Assembly (NCBI RefSeq): GCF_041276565.1
Contig: NZ_JBGGGR010000020.1
Span: forward strand, 1 to 5,888
Length of the DNA: 5,888 nucleotides
From: Phytoplasma sp041276565
Lineage (GTDB): Bacteria; Bacillota_I; Bacilli_A; Acholeplasmatales; Acholeplasmataceae
Direction of reading: 5' to 3'
Positions 1-4,978 of this stretch are shown here, in pieces; position 1 is the first letter of the stretch, and every line of letters starts with the position of its first letter. The notes under the pieces were generated by a model. The model did not search any database, was not told the origin of the DNA, and saw only the letters and a list, made by a program, of their open reading frames with translations. A program made the translations under genes and the position numbers.

Positions 1-199
1 TTTTTAAAAAAAATATTTTAAATCTTATTTAAAAAAACGACAATTATTTTAAATAATAACCCCCATTTTTAAATTCAACTAAAATAAAAAAAAACATACA
101 TAAAACATAATTTTTTTTTTAATTAAAAAATTGTTAAACCATTAAAAAATATATAAACCTCACGCTTTTTTTTTCAAGAGTTTAAAATCTTTATCCAAT

Positions 200-442
200 T
201 TAAACAACCATCCAACAAATCAAAAAAAGTCCAAATATAAAATTATATTCTTCCTTAGATAAATAATAATTTTCATCTAACTTAATAATTAAAGCAGCTA
301 ATTGAAGAGATTTAATATTTAACTCTTCATTAAAAAATAAATTATTTTTTTTATAAAGTTCCGAAAAATTATAAAAATTTCTAATTAAAGACTCTTTATA
401 AAAAGAACTTATATATAAATCATCTGAATTATATTTTTTCAA
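200..442 (-). CDS. Hypothetical 80-aa protein, TTG start
   Basis: I do not recognise this protein. The start is a TTG at 440-442; no in-frame ATG exists before the last few codons. The start is supported by a purine-rich AAAAAAAGG (reverse complement of 451-459) eight bases upstream, a good Shine-Dalgarno distance. The first two thirds are charged and rich in Lys, Glu, Asn and Tyr. The last dozen residues (FIFGLFLICWMVV) are strongly hydrophobic and could be a C-terminal membrane tail, though they are short for a full crossing. It lies just past the hairpin terminator of the upstream cassette, so it depends either on read-through or on its own promoter, which I cannot point to. The codon pattern is protein-like, but the gene could still be spurious. 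Confidence 0.6.
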   Translation of the reverse strand: MKKYNSDDLYISSFYKESLIRNFYNFSELYKKNNLFFNEELNIKSLQLAALIIKLDENYYLSKEEYNFIFGLFLICWMVV

Positions 443-480
443 AATAAAAACCTTTTTTTATTATTTTTTTTTTTTTTTTT

Positions 481-512
481 AAAAAAAAAACGTCTCCAAC
501 CCCAACGAGACG
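481..512 (-). terminator. Rho-independent terminator of the minus-strand cassette
   Basis: A perfect six-pair stem, CGTCTC (491-496) with GAGACG (507-512), encloses a ten-base loop. On the minus strand it is followed directly by ten T residues (complement of 481-490). It is the most G+C-rich patch in the surrounding kilobase and sits 29 bases after the end (542) of the coiled-coil extension frame. This is the expected layout of an intrinsic terminator ending the transcript of the 121-aa, 29-aa and coiled-coil genes. The T run is followed by seventeen A residues (complement of 464-480), so the tail itself could also fold back. Confidence 0.8.
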
Positions 513-541
513 GTGGCGTATCTTGTTGAATATTATTGTTA

Positions 542-682
542 TTAACGATTTCTTTCTAAATTAACAATTTTAGTATTTAAAGAACTAATTTGTTTATTTA
601 AATTAGTAATTTCATCTTTAAAATTATTAATTTGTTGTTCTAACCTATCTTTATTAATTTTGTTAGAATCTATTTTTTTCAT
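542..682 (-). pseudogene. Out-of-frame C-terminal continuation of the coiled-coil protein
   Basis: This 46-codon frame begins at an ATG (680-682) overlapping the 3' end of the 663-1286 gene in the +1 frame and stops with TAA at 542-544. No Shine-Dalgarno sequence precedes the ATG, so independent initiation is unlikely. Its content is the same sort of coiled coil as the upstream gene: segments such as NNFKDEITNLNKQISSLN repeat the style of the preceding DFKKQMNNLNEK. Joining the frames needs one base fewer (or two more) in the seven-A run at 673-679, giving ...NLNEKIDSNK... and a protein of about 247 residues. It is best read as the displaced C terminus of that protein, either by mutation, by assembly error in a homopolymer, or by slippage during expression. 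The frame ends just before the terminator, as a true gene end should. Confidence 0.65.
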
Positions 683-1286
683 TTAAATTATTCATTTGTT
701 TTTTAAAATCTTCAATTTCAGTCAATAATTTTATTTTATCTTCTCTTAATTGTTGGTGTGTATCATCTAAATTAGCTATTTTATTCTCTAATTCATAAAT
801 ATTATTATTCAAAGATTCCTCCATATTTTTATAAGTTTCAACACTAATAAATAAATCTTGGATTTGATTATTTAAATTAATAATAGAATCATTTAATTTT
901 TGTTTATCAGTAATTAAAACCTCGTTGAGGTTTTTTAAATCTTGTTGAATCGTTAATTTATTTTTTTCTTCATTTAATTGGTTTTGAATTTCTAAAATAT
1001 ATTTTTCATTATTTAAAAGTTGTTGTTGTCGTGTATCGCTTAATTCTTTTAAAGAAGAATAAGAAATTTCATTTTCTTTTTCTTTTAAATTTTCATTTTC
1101 TTTTTCTTTTAAATTTTCATTTTCTTTTAAATTTTCATTTTCTTTTTCGGGTTCAGTAAAAGTTGGTTCATTATTAAATTTAAATAAATTAAAAAACGAA
1201 GGAGTATAAGAAATAAAACCGCAAAAATAAAAAAATAAATTGAAAATAAAAAAAACAAAAAGAAAATCAATAATTTTAAACTTCAT
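663..1286 (-). CDS. Membrane-anchored coiled-coil protein (207 aa, probably 3'-truncated by frameshift)
   Basis: The function is unknown. The ATG at 1284-1286 is preceded by AAAAGGA (reverse complement of 1293-1299) at a six-base distance. Residues about 6-26 form one hydrophobic, Phe-rich segment after a short basic start, which fits an uncleaved signal anchor placing the remainder outside the cell, although a signal peptide cannot be excluded. Residues about 46-72 are a Lys/Glu/Asn repeat (KENENLKE units) encoded by 24-nt tandem repeats. From about residue 80 to the end the chain is heptad-like with regularly spaced Leu/Ile, so a long parallel coiled coil is likely. The frame stops right after a run of seven A residues, and equally coiled-coil-like sequence continues in the +1 frame to 542. 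It is the third gene of a minus-strand cassette, 24 bases after the 29-aa gene. Adhesion, scaffold or host-facing roles are possible but are only guesses. Confidence 0.85.
   Translation of the reverse strand: MKFKIIDFLFVFFIFNLFFYFCGFISYTPSFFNLFKFNNEPTFTEPEKENENLKENENLKEKENENLKEKENEISYSSLKELSDTRQQQLLNNEKYILEIQNQLNEEKNKLTIQQDLKNLNEVLITDKQKLNDSIINLNNQIQDLFISVETYKNMEESLNNNIYELENKIANLDDTHQQLREDKIKLLTEIEDFKKQMNNLNEKNRF
1067..1149 (-). repeat. In-frame 24-nt tandem repeat in the coiled-coil gene
   Basis: Units run at 1067-1090 and 1091-1114 (identical, 24 nt), 1115-1132 (an 18-nt version lacking six bases) and a partial unit from 1133. On the protein they read as KENENLKE-type octapeptides. All length differences are multiples of three, so copy-number change lengthens or shortens the linker between the membrane segment and the coiled coil without breaking the frame. 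Confidence 0.85.
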
Positions 1287-1310
1287 TGAAATTCCTTTTA
1301 TATAAATAAA

Positions 1311-1400
1311 TTATTTTATAACAATAAAACCAAAAAACCATAAACCAGCAGCAGCAATTACACCAATACCAATATAGGTAAGTAGTTCTTTAAAAGACAT
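1311..1400 (-). CDS. 29-aa single-pass micro-membrane protein
   Basis: This is a very short but convincing gene. The ATG at 1398-1400 follows a full consensus Shine-Dalgarno AAAGGAGG (reverse complement of 1407-1414) at six bases, the strongest in the window. The product begins MSFKELL, continues with a Gly/Ala/Ile-rich hydrophobic stretch (residues about 8-28), and ends with Lys then TAA. It therefore consists almost entirely of one membrane helix with small residues (GIGVI, AAAG) suited to helix packing. It lies between the 121-aa membrane protein (36 bases upstream) and the coiled-coil gene (24 bases downstream), in the same direction, so it is probably co-transcribed and may be a small subunit or partner of those two membrane proteins. 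It lacks an obvious toxin signature, but a small membrane toxin or holin-like peptide cannot be excluded. I do not recognise the family. Confidence 0.8.
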   Translation of the reverse strand: MSFKELLTYIGIGVIAAAGLWFFGFIVIK

Positions 1401-1406
1401 TAAAAA

Positions 1407-1414
1407 CCTCCTTT
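1407..1414 (-). promoter_or_regulatory. Strong ribosome binding site of the 29-aa gene
   Basis: The minus strand reads AAAGGAGG six bases before the ATG at 1398-1400. It is a near-perfect match to the anti-Shine-Dalgarno sequence and the best site in the window, which argues that the tiny frame is really and abundantly translated. Confidence 0.85.
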
Positions 1415-1436
1415 ATGAAAATAAAATTAAAAAATT

Positions 1437-1802
1437 TTATTTTCTTAATTTTACTTCAATAGGCAAAGAAAAATTATCAATATTATTTTTATGAACAATA
1501 CGAACTTTAGAATTATCAGATGTTAATTCTACTTTTAAAATATCACTTTCTAAAATTGTTAAATCTGGTTTAGCTTTTTTATAAGCAGAAAAAACTTTAT
1601 TAATATGTGTTGCGTCTTCAATTGGTAAATTTAACTCAATTTGAGAATCACGAAAAGAATTCATTTTTTCTTTATTTAAAGCAATAATATTAAATTTAAT
1701 TAAAACTAAAACAAAAACCAAAGCTATACCAAGAAAAAAAGCAAATTGTTTATTCCACTTATTGACGTTGTCATAAGCGTCTTTTGAATATTGAAAAGAC
1801 AT
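1437..1802 (-). CDS. 121-aa single-pass membrane protein of unknown function
   Basis: I choose the ATG at 1800-1802, giving 121 residues, over a TTG two codons upstream (1806-1808): the Shine-Dalgarno AAAGAAAGG (1811-1819) stands eight bases from the ATG but only two from the TTG. The protein has a polar N-terminal segment of about 19 residues, one strong membrane helix (about 20-42, rich in Phe, Leu, Val and Ile), and a C-terminal domain of about 75 mixed-charge residues with alternating hydrophobic positions (DILKVELTSDNSKVRIVHK, then LPIEVKLRK). That tail looks like a small beta-rich fold. The topology cannot be fixed from the sequence. It is the promoter-proximal gene of the minus-strand cassette that continues with the 29-aa and coiled-coil membrane proteins, which suggests a shared membrane complex. 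The family is not recognised. Confidence 0.85.
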   Translation of the reverse strand: MSFQYSKDAYDNVNKWNKQFAFFLGIALVFVLVLIKFNIIALNKEKMNSFRDSQIELNLPIEDATHINKVFSAYKKAKPDLTILESDILKVELTSDNSKVRIVHKNNIDNFSLPIEVKLRK

Positions 1803-1967
1803 ATTCAATACCTTTCTTTTAAAATTGTTTTATAAACATTTAAAATTTTAAATTTTTATAAAATTTTAAAAAAAAGATACTTTTTTAATCACTAAAAAGA
1901 AATTCCAAAAGTACCTTTAAAACTTTAATCAAGTAAACAAACAGGAACAAGCAAATACGAACACAAA
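1803..1967. promoter_or_regulatory. Divergent intergenic region with inverted repeats
   Basis: This 165-nt gap separates the minus-strand cassette from the plus-strand 106-aa gene and should hold both promoters. A minus-strand TATAAA (1828-1833) is a possible -10 for the cassette, but no good -35 accompanies it. Two inverted repeats lie here: a perfect 12-bp A+T-only pair (1839-1850 with 1859-1870) and an 8/9 pair around GATACTTTT (1876-1884) and AAAAGTACC (1907-1915). Either could be a regulator site or an RNA hairpin; the first has little information content. Confidence 0.35.
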
Positions 1968-2288
1968 ATGGAAAATAATAAATATTTAGTAACAAAAATA
2001 AAAAAAGATAATAACAACATACAAATTAAAAAAACCGTATCAACATATGATGAATCGCCAACCCAATATAACGATTCTATGGATTACGGATTTATTGATA
2101 ACAAATACTTATGCCGCAAAGATAAAACTGAATTTAATTCAAATAATAAAAAAGTAAAAGAAACAACTTATAGTAATTATAGACGTTTTTTAAAATTAAA
2201 ACAAAAAATATTTAACCCTTTAACAGGACAAGTAATTGATGAGATTAATTTCGACTACAAAGGGGATCCTAAACCAAAAGAACAATAG
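1968..2288 (+). CDS. Hypothetical 106-aa hydrophilic protein
   Basis: The function is unknown. The ATG at 1968-1970 opens a 106-residue frame ending in TAG. The protein is soluble, Lys/Asn/Asp/Tyr-rich, without a membrane segment or signal peptide. The C-terminal part (about residues 82-98, IFNPLTGQVIDEINFDY) has the shape of a short beta-hairpin motif of the 'NPLTGQVI' kind. It loosely recalls the 'DPxTGxxI' repeats of phytoplasma DUF2963 proteins, but one unit of weak similarity is not enough to assign that family. There is no Shine-Dalgarno sequence at a proper distance; the nearest AGGA (1943-1946) lies 21 bases before the start. It is divergently arranged to the minus-strand membrane cassette and stands alone, with about 800 nt of gene-poor DNA after it. 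Third-position and codon usage look like those of the genuine genes in the window, so it is probably real. Confidence 0.75.
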   Translation: MENNKYLVTKIKKDNNNIQIKKTVSTYDESPTQYNDSMDYGFIDNKYLCRKDKTEFNSNNKKVKETTYSNYRRFLKLKQKIFNPLTGQVIDEINFDYKGDPKPKEQ

Positions 2289-2345
2289 ACAAAAATTATT
2301 TGTTATAACGTTTTAATTATCATAAAAATATAAAATTACTTAAAT

Positions 2346-2386
2346 AATCAAATTTATAAAATAAAAATAATTTCATAAATTTGATT
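2346..2386. repeat. Perfect 12-bp inverted repeat after the 106-aa gene
   Basis: AATCAAATTTAT (2346-2357) is exactly complementary to ATAAATTTGATT (2375-2386), with a 17-base loop, 58 bases past the stop codon of the 106-aa gene. It may fold at the 3' end of that transcript and protect it or slow the polymerase. No T run follows, so it is not a classical terminator. Confidence 0.5.
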
Positions 2387-2502
2387 TCAAAAAAAAGAAA
2401 AAATGAAATTCAACCATTTTTTTAATTTTTTAAGAAAATTTTTTGTATCATAATCATTTGTATTTAGGCCTTTTTGTATTTTTTTGAAATTTTTTAATTA
2501 AA

Positions 2503-2526
2503 AAAATCTTACTTTGGAAAGATTTT
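2503..2526 (+). other. Short hairpin AAAATCTT / AAGATTTT
   Basis: A perfect eight-pair stem (2503-2510 with 2519-2526) has an eight-base loop, ACTTTGGA. On the plus strand an interrupted T-rich stretch follows, so it could be a weak terminator. The stem has only one G-C pair, and no plus-strand gene ends close upstream. Confidence 0.3.
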
Positions 2527-2572
2527 ATTTGAAAAATTATTTTTTTATAAATAATTTATCTTTATTTTTTTT

Positions 2573-2623
2573 AAAAACAAGTCGGACAGTGGAGAAACAT
2601 TAAACTTGTTTTTTTTTTTTTTT
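2573..2623 (+). terminator. Hairpin with long T run, terminator-like or end of a small RNA
   Basis: AAAAACAAGT (2573-2582) pairs perfectly with ACTTGTTTTT (2604-2613), and the T run extends for fifteen bases (2609-2623). The 21-base loop contains CGGACAGTGGAG, the most G+C-rich short stretch in the gene-poor region. Stem plus T run is the layout of an intrinsic terminator on the plus strand, but no intact gene ends just before it. It may terminate a lost gene, a non-coding transcript, or late read-through from the 106-aa gene. Confidence 0.4.
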
Positions 2624-2727
2624 AAAAAAATTTCTTTATGAAATATATATAAAAAGTAGGAATAAATTGATTATTTTTAAAAATACTTCGATCTAAATAA
2701 AATAAAAAATTATTATTATTTAGTTAT

Positions 2728-2985
2728 TTAAAAGCCTAAAAAAATTAATTTCAATTTTGTATTAATCTGTTTATTCCAAACGTTAATAAATATTTCTTTT
2801 TGAAGTTAACGATTCTTCATGTATTCGACAAGGTTTTTGTTTGACTTATGGAATTTTATACAAAAGTTTTTTGTTGTTGAAGGTAAATTATTTTTATTAC
2901 CACTAAATATTCGTGACCAATCATACTTAAGATAATATTTTTAAGGTTTCGGTTTAGATATTAAAATATTTATATTTTTTTTCAT
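2728..2985 (-). pseudogene. Possible gene relic interrupted by two in-frame stops
   Basis: On the minus strand an ATG (2983-2985) starts 14 codons (MKKNINILISKPKP) followed by TAA at 2941-2943. The same frame then stays open for 44 codons (2809-2940, including YDWSRIFSGNK and CIKFHKSNKNLVEY), hits TAA at 2806-2808, and stays open for another 25 codons to TAA at 2728-2730. In DNA this rich in A+T, stops are expected about every 10-13 codons, so an 83-codon stretch with two internal stops, and residue content unlike plain poly-Lys/Asn/Phe, suggests a decayed gene. No Shine-Dalgarno sequence is evident. I do not recognise the family, and chance openness remains possible. Confidence 0.3.
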
Positions 2986-3037
2986 GAAGATATATTGTTT
3001 TTTTGTTATTTTTTAATAAACTATATTTATTTTTATT

Positions 3038-3046
3038 TGATATAAT
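3038..3046 (+). promoter_or_regulatory. Extended -10 promoter element upstream of the nuclease locus
   Basis: TGATATAAT is a complete match to the extended -10 pattern (TG, one base, TATAAT), 39 bases before the ATG at 3086. Extended -10 promoters do not need a good -35, and none is visible at the usual spacing. The start of transcription would fall around 3053. TATAAT-like words are common in such DNA, hence the moderate confidence. Confidence 0.45.
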
Positions 3047-3085
3047 TACCATTATTAAAAAATAAATATATTCAATTTAAAAACA

Positions 3086-3355
3086 ATGACTTTTACAACT
3101 TTTATCATATATACAATAGTTTTATTTTTTTGTATTAAAATTTATCAAAAAATTCAAATCAAAAATATATCAAACGATTATATGTTAAAAATCAACGACT
3201 GGTTGCAACAAATTCATTTTTATCACTCAATATATTACGAATTAAAAAAAATTAAAAAAATATTTCAATGTAAATTTATTTTGATCCCTAATTTTAAATT
3301 AAAAAATTTATTAAAACATTTAGAAGATATTTCTAATATTTTAGATAATTTATAA
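3086..3355 (+). CDS. 89-aa membrane-anchored frame, probably the N-terminal part of the broken HNH protein
   Basis: The ATG at 3086-3088 begins a protein with one hydrophobic segment (residues about 3-20) followed by about 69 basic, Lys/Ile-rich residues with amphipathic helical character (for example NLLKHLEDISNILDNL at the end). It stops with TAA at 3353-3355. The frame continues open without interruption past that stop (KEKPITDIEKMMLL...) straight into the nuclease-like sequence. I therefore think this is the N-terminal region of a longer membrane-tethered protein cut by one nonsense change, for example CAA to TAA. There is no Shine-Dalgarno sequence before the ATG, but an extended -10 element stands 39 bases upstream. 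The alternative is that it is a complete small membrane protein encoded just ahead of the nuclease. The family is unrecognised by itself. Confidence 0.6.
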   Translation: MTFTTFIIYTIVLFFCIKIYQKIQIKNISNDYMLKINDWLQQIHFYHSIYYELKKIKKIFQCKFILIPNFKLKNLLKHLEDISNILDNL

Positions 3356-3771
3356 AAAGAAAAACCAATAACAGATATTGAAAAAATGATGCTTTTGACC
3401 TATGACCAATTAGTTGATTTTTTGAAAACAAAATATGGAGAAGTTCCAGGAAATTATTTTTTAAATTTTTCTTTTACGGAAACTAATCATGACATCAAAA
3501 GATCAAATGAAGGTTTAGAAATACATCATATCATGGAATATAAAAAAAGAAGATTTATCTAACTCATGAATATGCTAAAAATTTTACTTTTGATTATCAA
3601 AAAGGTAAAAATTTAGTTTATTGTGATTTATTAGAACATTTCTTATTACATTTAAAAATTTGTGATTATTTTAAAAACCTTCTGCATCCTGATGTTGAAA
3701 AAAAGGTGCATTCATTATTTTTCAACGTTTACAAAAAATTTTTAAATCATAATAAAAAAATAACAATATGA
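3356..3771 (+). pseudogene. HNH-type endonuclease-like gene broken by a frameshift
   Basis: From 3356 (possible ATG start at 3386 or 3389, without a Shine-Dalgarno sequence) the frame reads TYDQLVDFLKTKYGEVPGNY, then NEGLEIHHIMEYKK, and stops with TAA at 3565-3567. The -1 frame then supplies the expected continuation: LTHEYAKNFTFDYQKG, LVYCDLLEHFLLHLKI and a C-terminal helix region, ending in TGA at 3769-3771. From memory, the series 'GLxxHHI...YA...F.YQK...LVYC(N/D)LLEHLLLH' is a Firmicutes/Mollicutes/phage HNH-like nuclease family: the HH pair and the Asn/Asp plus His of the second half would be the metal and catalytic residues; Asp replaces the more usual Asn here. The frames meet at seven A residues (3542-3548), where one extra A would restore reading. 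The locus is therefore a pseudogene, or is expressed by slippage. The likely role is DNA cleavage, perhaps mobile-element or phage derived. The family identity is recalled, not searched. Confidence 0.7.
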
Positions 3772-3926
3772 AAAAATATCAACGTCAATTAAAGAAAAAA
3801 AAATATCGCTCTCGAAATGATTTTTGGAAATTAAGAAGATTTATTTTACAGTTTAAAAATTTATTTATAATTCTCATATTTATTACGAAAATTATTATAA
3901 TTAATAAAATAAATTTTGGTTTATAA
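3768..3926 (+). CDS. 52-aa basic small protein with C-terminal membrane helix, overlapping the nuclease stop
   Basis: The ATG at 3768-3770 overlaps the TGA (3769-3771) of the nuclease-like frame in the ATGA manner typical of translational coupling. The first 30 residues are strongly basic and probably RNA- or membrane-binding (KKYQRQLKKKKYRSRNDFWK); residues about 32-47 are a run of Leu/Ile/Phe that could cross the membrane. It ends with TAA at 3924-3926, and the same frame stays largely open afterwards. No Shine-Dalgarno sequence is seen, so coupling would be its only evident means of starting. It could be a small partner of the nuclease, or the head of a longer gene now broken. The Arg/Trp-containing N terminus looks more like real protein than the surrounding translations, but the evidence is limited. 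Confidence 0.45.
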   Translation: MKKYQRQLKKKKYRSRNDFWKLRRFILQFKNLFIILIFITKIIIINKINFGL

Positions 3927-4649
3927 AAAAAGTTTAAATTTAAAATATTTCATCAAAAAAGAACCAAATTATTAAATAATATTAAACCTAAATCATATTT
4001 TTAATAGTTTATAGTTTTTGAACTAAAACGAAATCCTATAAGATTCATGTTAATTTTGGATTATTTTAAATCTAAATCATAATTTCTTTCTGGTCATAAA
4101 AAAAACATAATAAAAAGTTTATCAAAACTACTAATAAAGACATCTTTTTTTAAAAAATAAATAATTAGTTAAATTAATTTATGATATAATTTTATATGAG
4201 AATGTTCGTATTAAAATAATACAGTTCAAATTAATTATTTTTTATTATGTGATTATATATTACACAAAAAAAATTTATTTTGTTAATATATTTTAAAAAT
4301 ATTAATTTTATTAATTTTTTTAAAAAAAGAAAAATATTGAAATTTTGAATATATCTTTTTATAATCAAAAAAAATATATTTTTTATATTATTTGAAAATA
4401 GATCATATTTTATAAAAATATATGTTCTTTTAAACCAAACAAATATCAATATTTTTTTAAAAAAACAAATTATAATAAAAAAAAATGAAATTATTTTTAA
4501 TATGTAAATTCTAATCTTTTAATAAAATTTTCATTTCAAATTTTATTAAAATTCAAAAATAAATAATAAATATTTAATCGTTTGCAGAAAATTTTAAATT
4601 TCTTAAAAGAAACCGATTATCTCAAAAAAAAATTAAAATAAAGAGAAGT

Positions 4650-4766
4650 AAAAATAATTCGATTTAAAGAATAAAAATTTGATTAATAATATGAAATTAT
4701 GAAATTTTCTTTTTCTTTTTTCACAAAAATATTAACCAAATAATAACATTCGGTCGAATTATTTTT
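4650..4766. repeat. 13-bp perfect inverted repeat enclosing 91 bases
   Basis: AAAAATAATTCGA (4650-4662) is exactly inverted as TCGAATTATTTTT (4754-4766). Both arms carry TCGA at the inner end, a rare tetramer in this DNA, so chance is less likely than for the A+T-only repeats. The 117-bp unit could be a tiny non-autonomous element relic or a long hairpin. No flanking target duplication is evident. Confidence 0.4.
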
Positions 4767-4858
4767 TTAATATTAAAAAAATAAAATTCTATTTAACTTT
4801 CAAAAATTTAAATTTTAATAATAAAAACATTAAACAAAAAATATAATAAAATGTATAA

Positions 4859-4906
4859 AAAATAATTTTTTTATTATATTTTTCATGATTTTAAAAAAAT
4901 TATTTT
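4859..4906. repeat. 14-bp A+T-only inverted repeat
   Basis: AAAATAATTTTTTT (4859-4872) is exactly complementary to 4893-4906, with a 20-base loop, about 70 bases before the coiled-coil gene at 4979. It could fold in RNA or DNA, but with no G or C in the stem it carries little information and no T tail follows. Confidence 0.35.
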
Positions 4907-4978
4907 GTAAATCAAAAAAAATAATTAAAATCATAATAATTTAATTTTTTATATATTAATTAGAAATTTATATAATAA

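Larger units (their letters stand above)
3927..4978. other. Gene-poor, very A+T-rich spacer
   Basis: No convincing gene lies in these 1052 bases. The plus frame of the 52-aa protein remains fairly open to about 4158 (segments of 25, 22 and 22 codons split by single or double stops), which may be a decayed extension. An extended -10 motif TGATATAAT occurs at 4182-4190 without a gene to serve. Inverted repeats are listed separately. The hydrophobic minus-strand frame at 4231-4449 is judged a chance product of composition. Confidence 0.6.

Noticed and set aside
1..199. Possible gene or RNA at the left edge
   Set aside because: Both strands are full of stops and homopolymer runs; I see no start with a ribosome site and no stable G+C-containing hairpin.
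464..490. Seventeen T residues followed by ten A residues as a replication or attachment signal
   Set aside because: It is explained by the terminator's T run next to another homopolymer; no DnaA boxes or iterons are nearby.
2404..2700. Plus-strand frame from ATG 2404 with few stops
   Set aside because: T-rich composition lowers the expected stop number, the translation is mostly Phe/Leu/Asn/Lys, and it crosses two hairpins; not enough for a pseudogene call.
4231..4449. Hydrophobic 72-codon minus-strand frame with TTG start
   Set aside because: It is almost only Ile, Phe, Lys and Asn, as expected from A+T-only DNA; it has no Shine-Dalgarno sequence, no mixed-residue content and no neighbour to join.
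4575..4619. Hairpin TAATCG / CGATTA
   Set aside because: It has only six pairs with a 33-base loop and no T run; it is too weak to call a feature.
4971..4976. TATAAT just before the ATG at 4979 as the gene's promoter
   Set aside because: It is two bases from the start codon, so transcription would begin inside the coding region; no -35 is visible.
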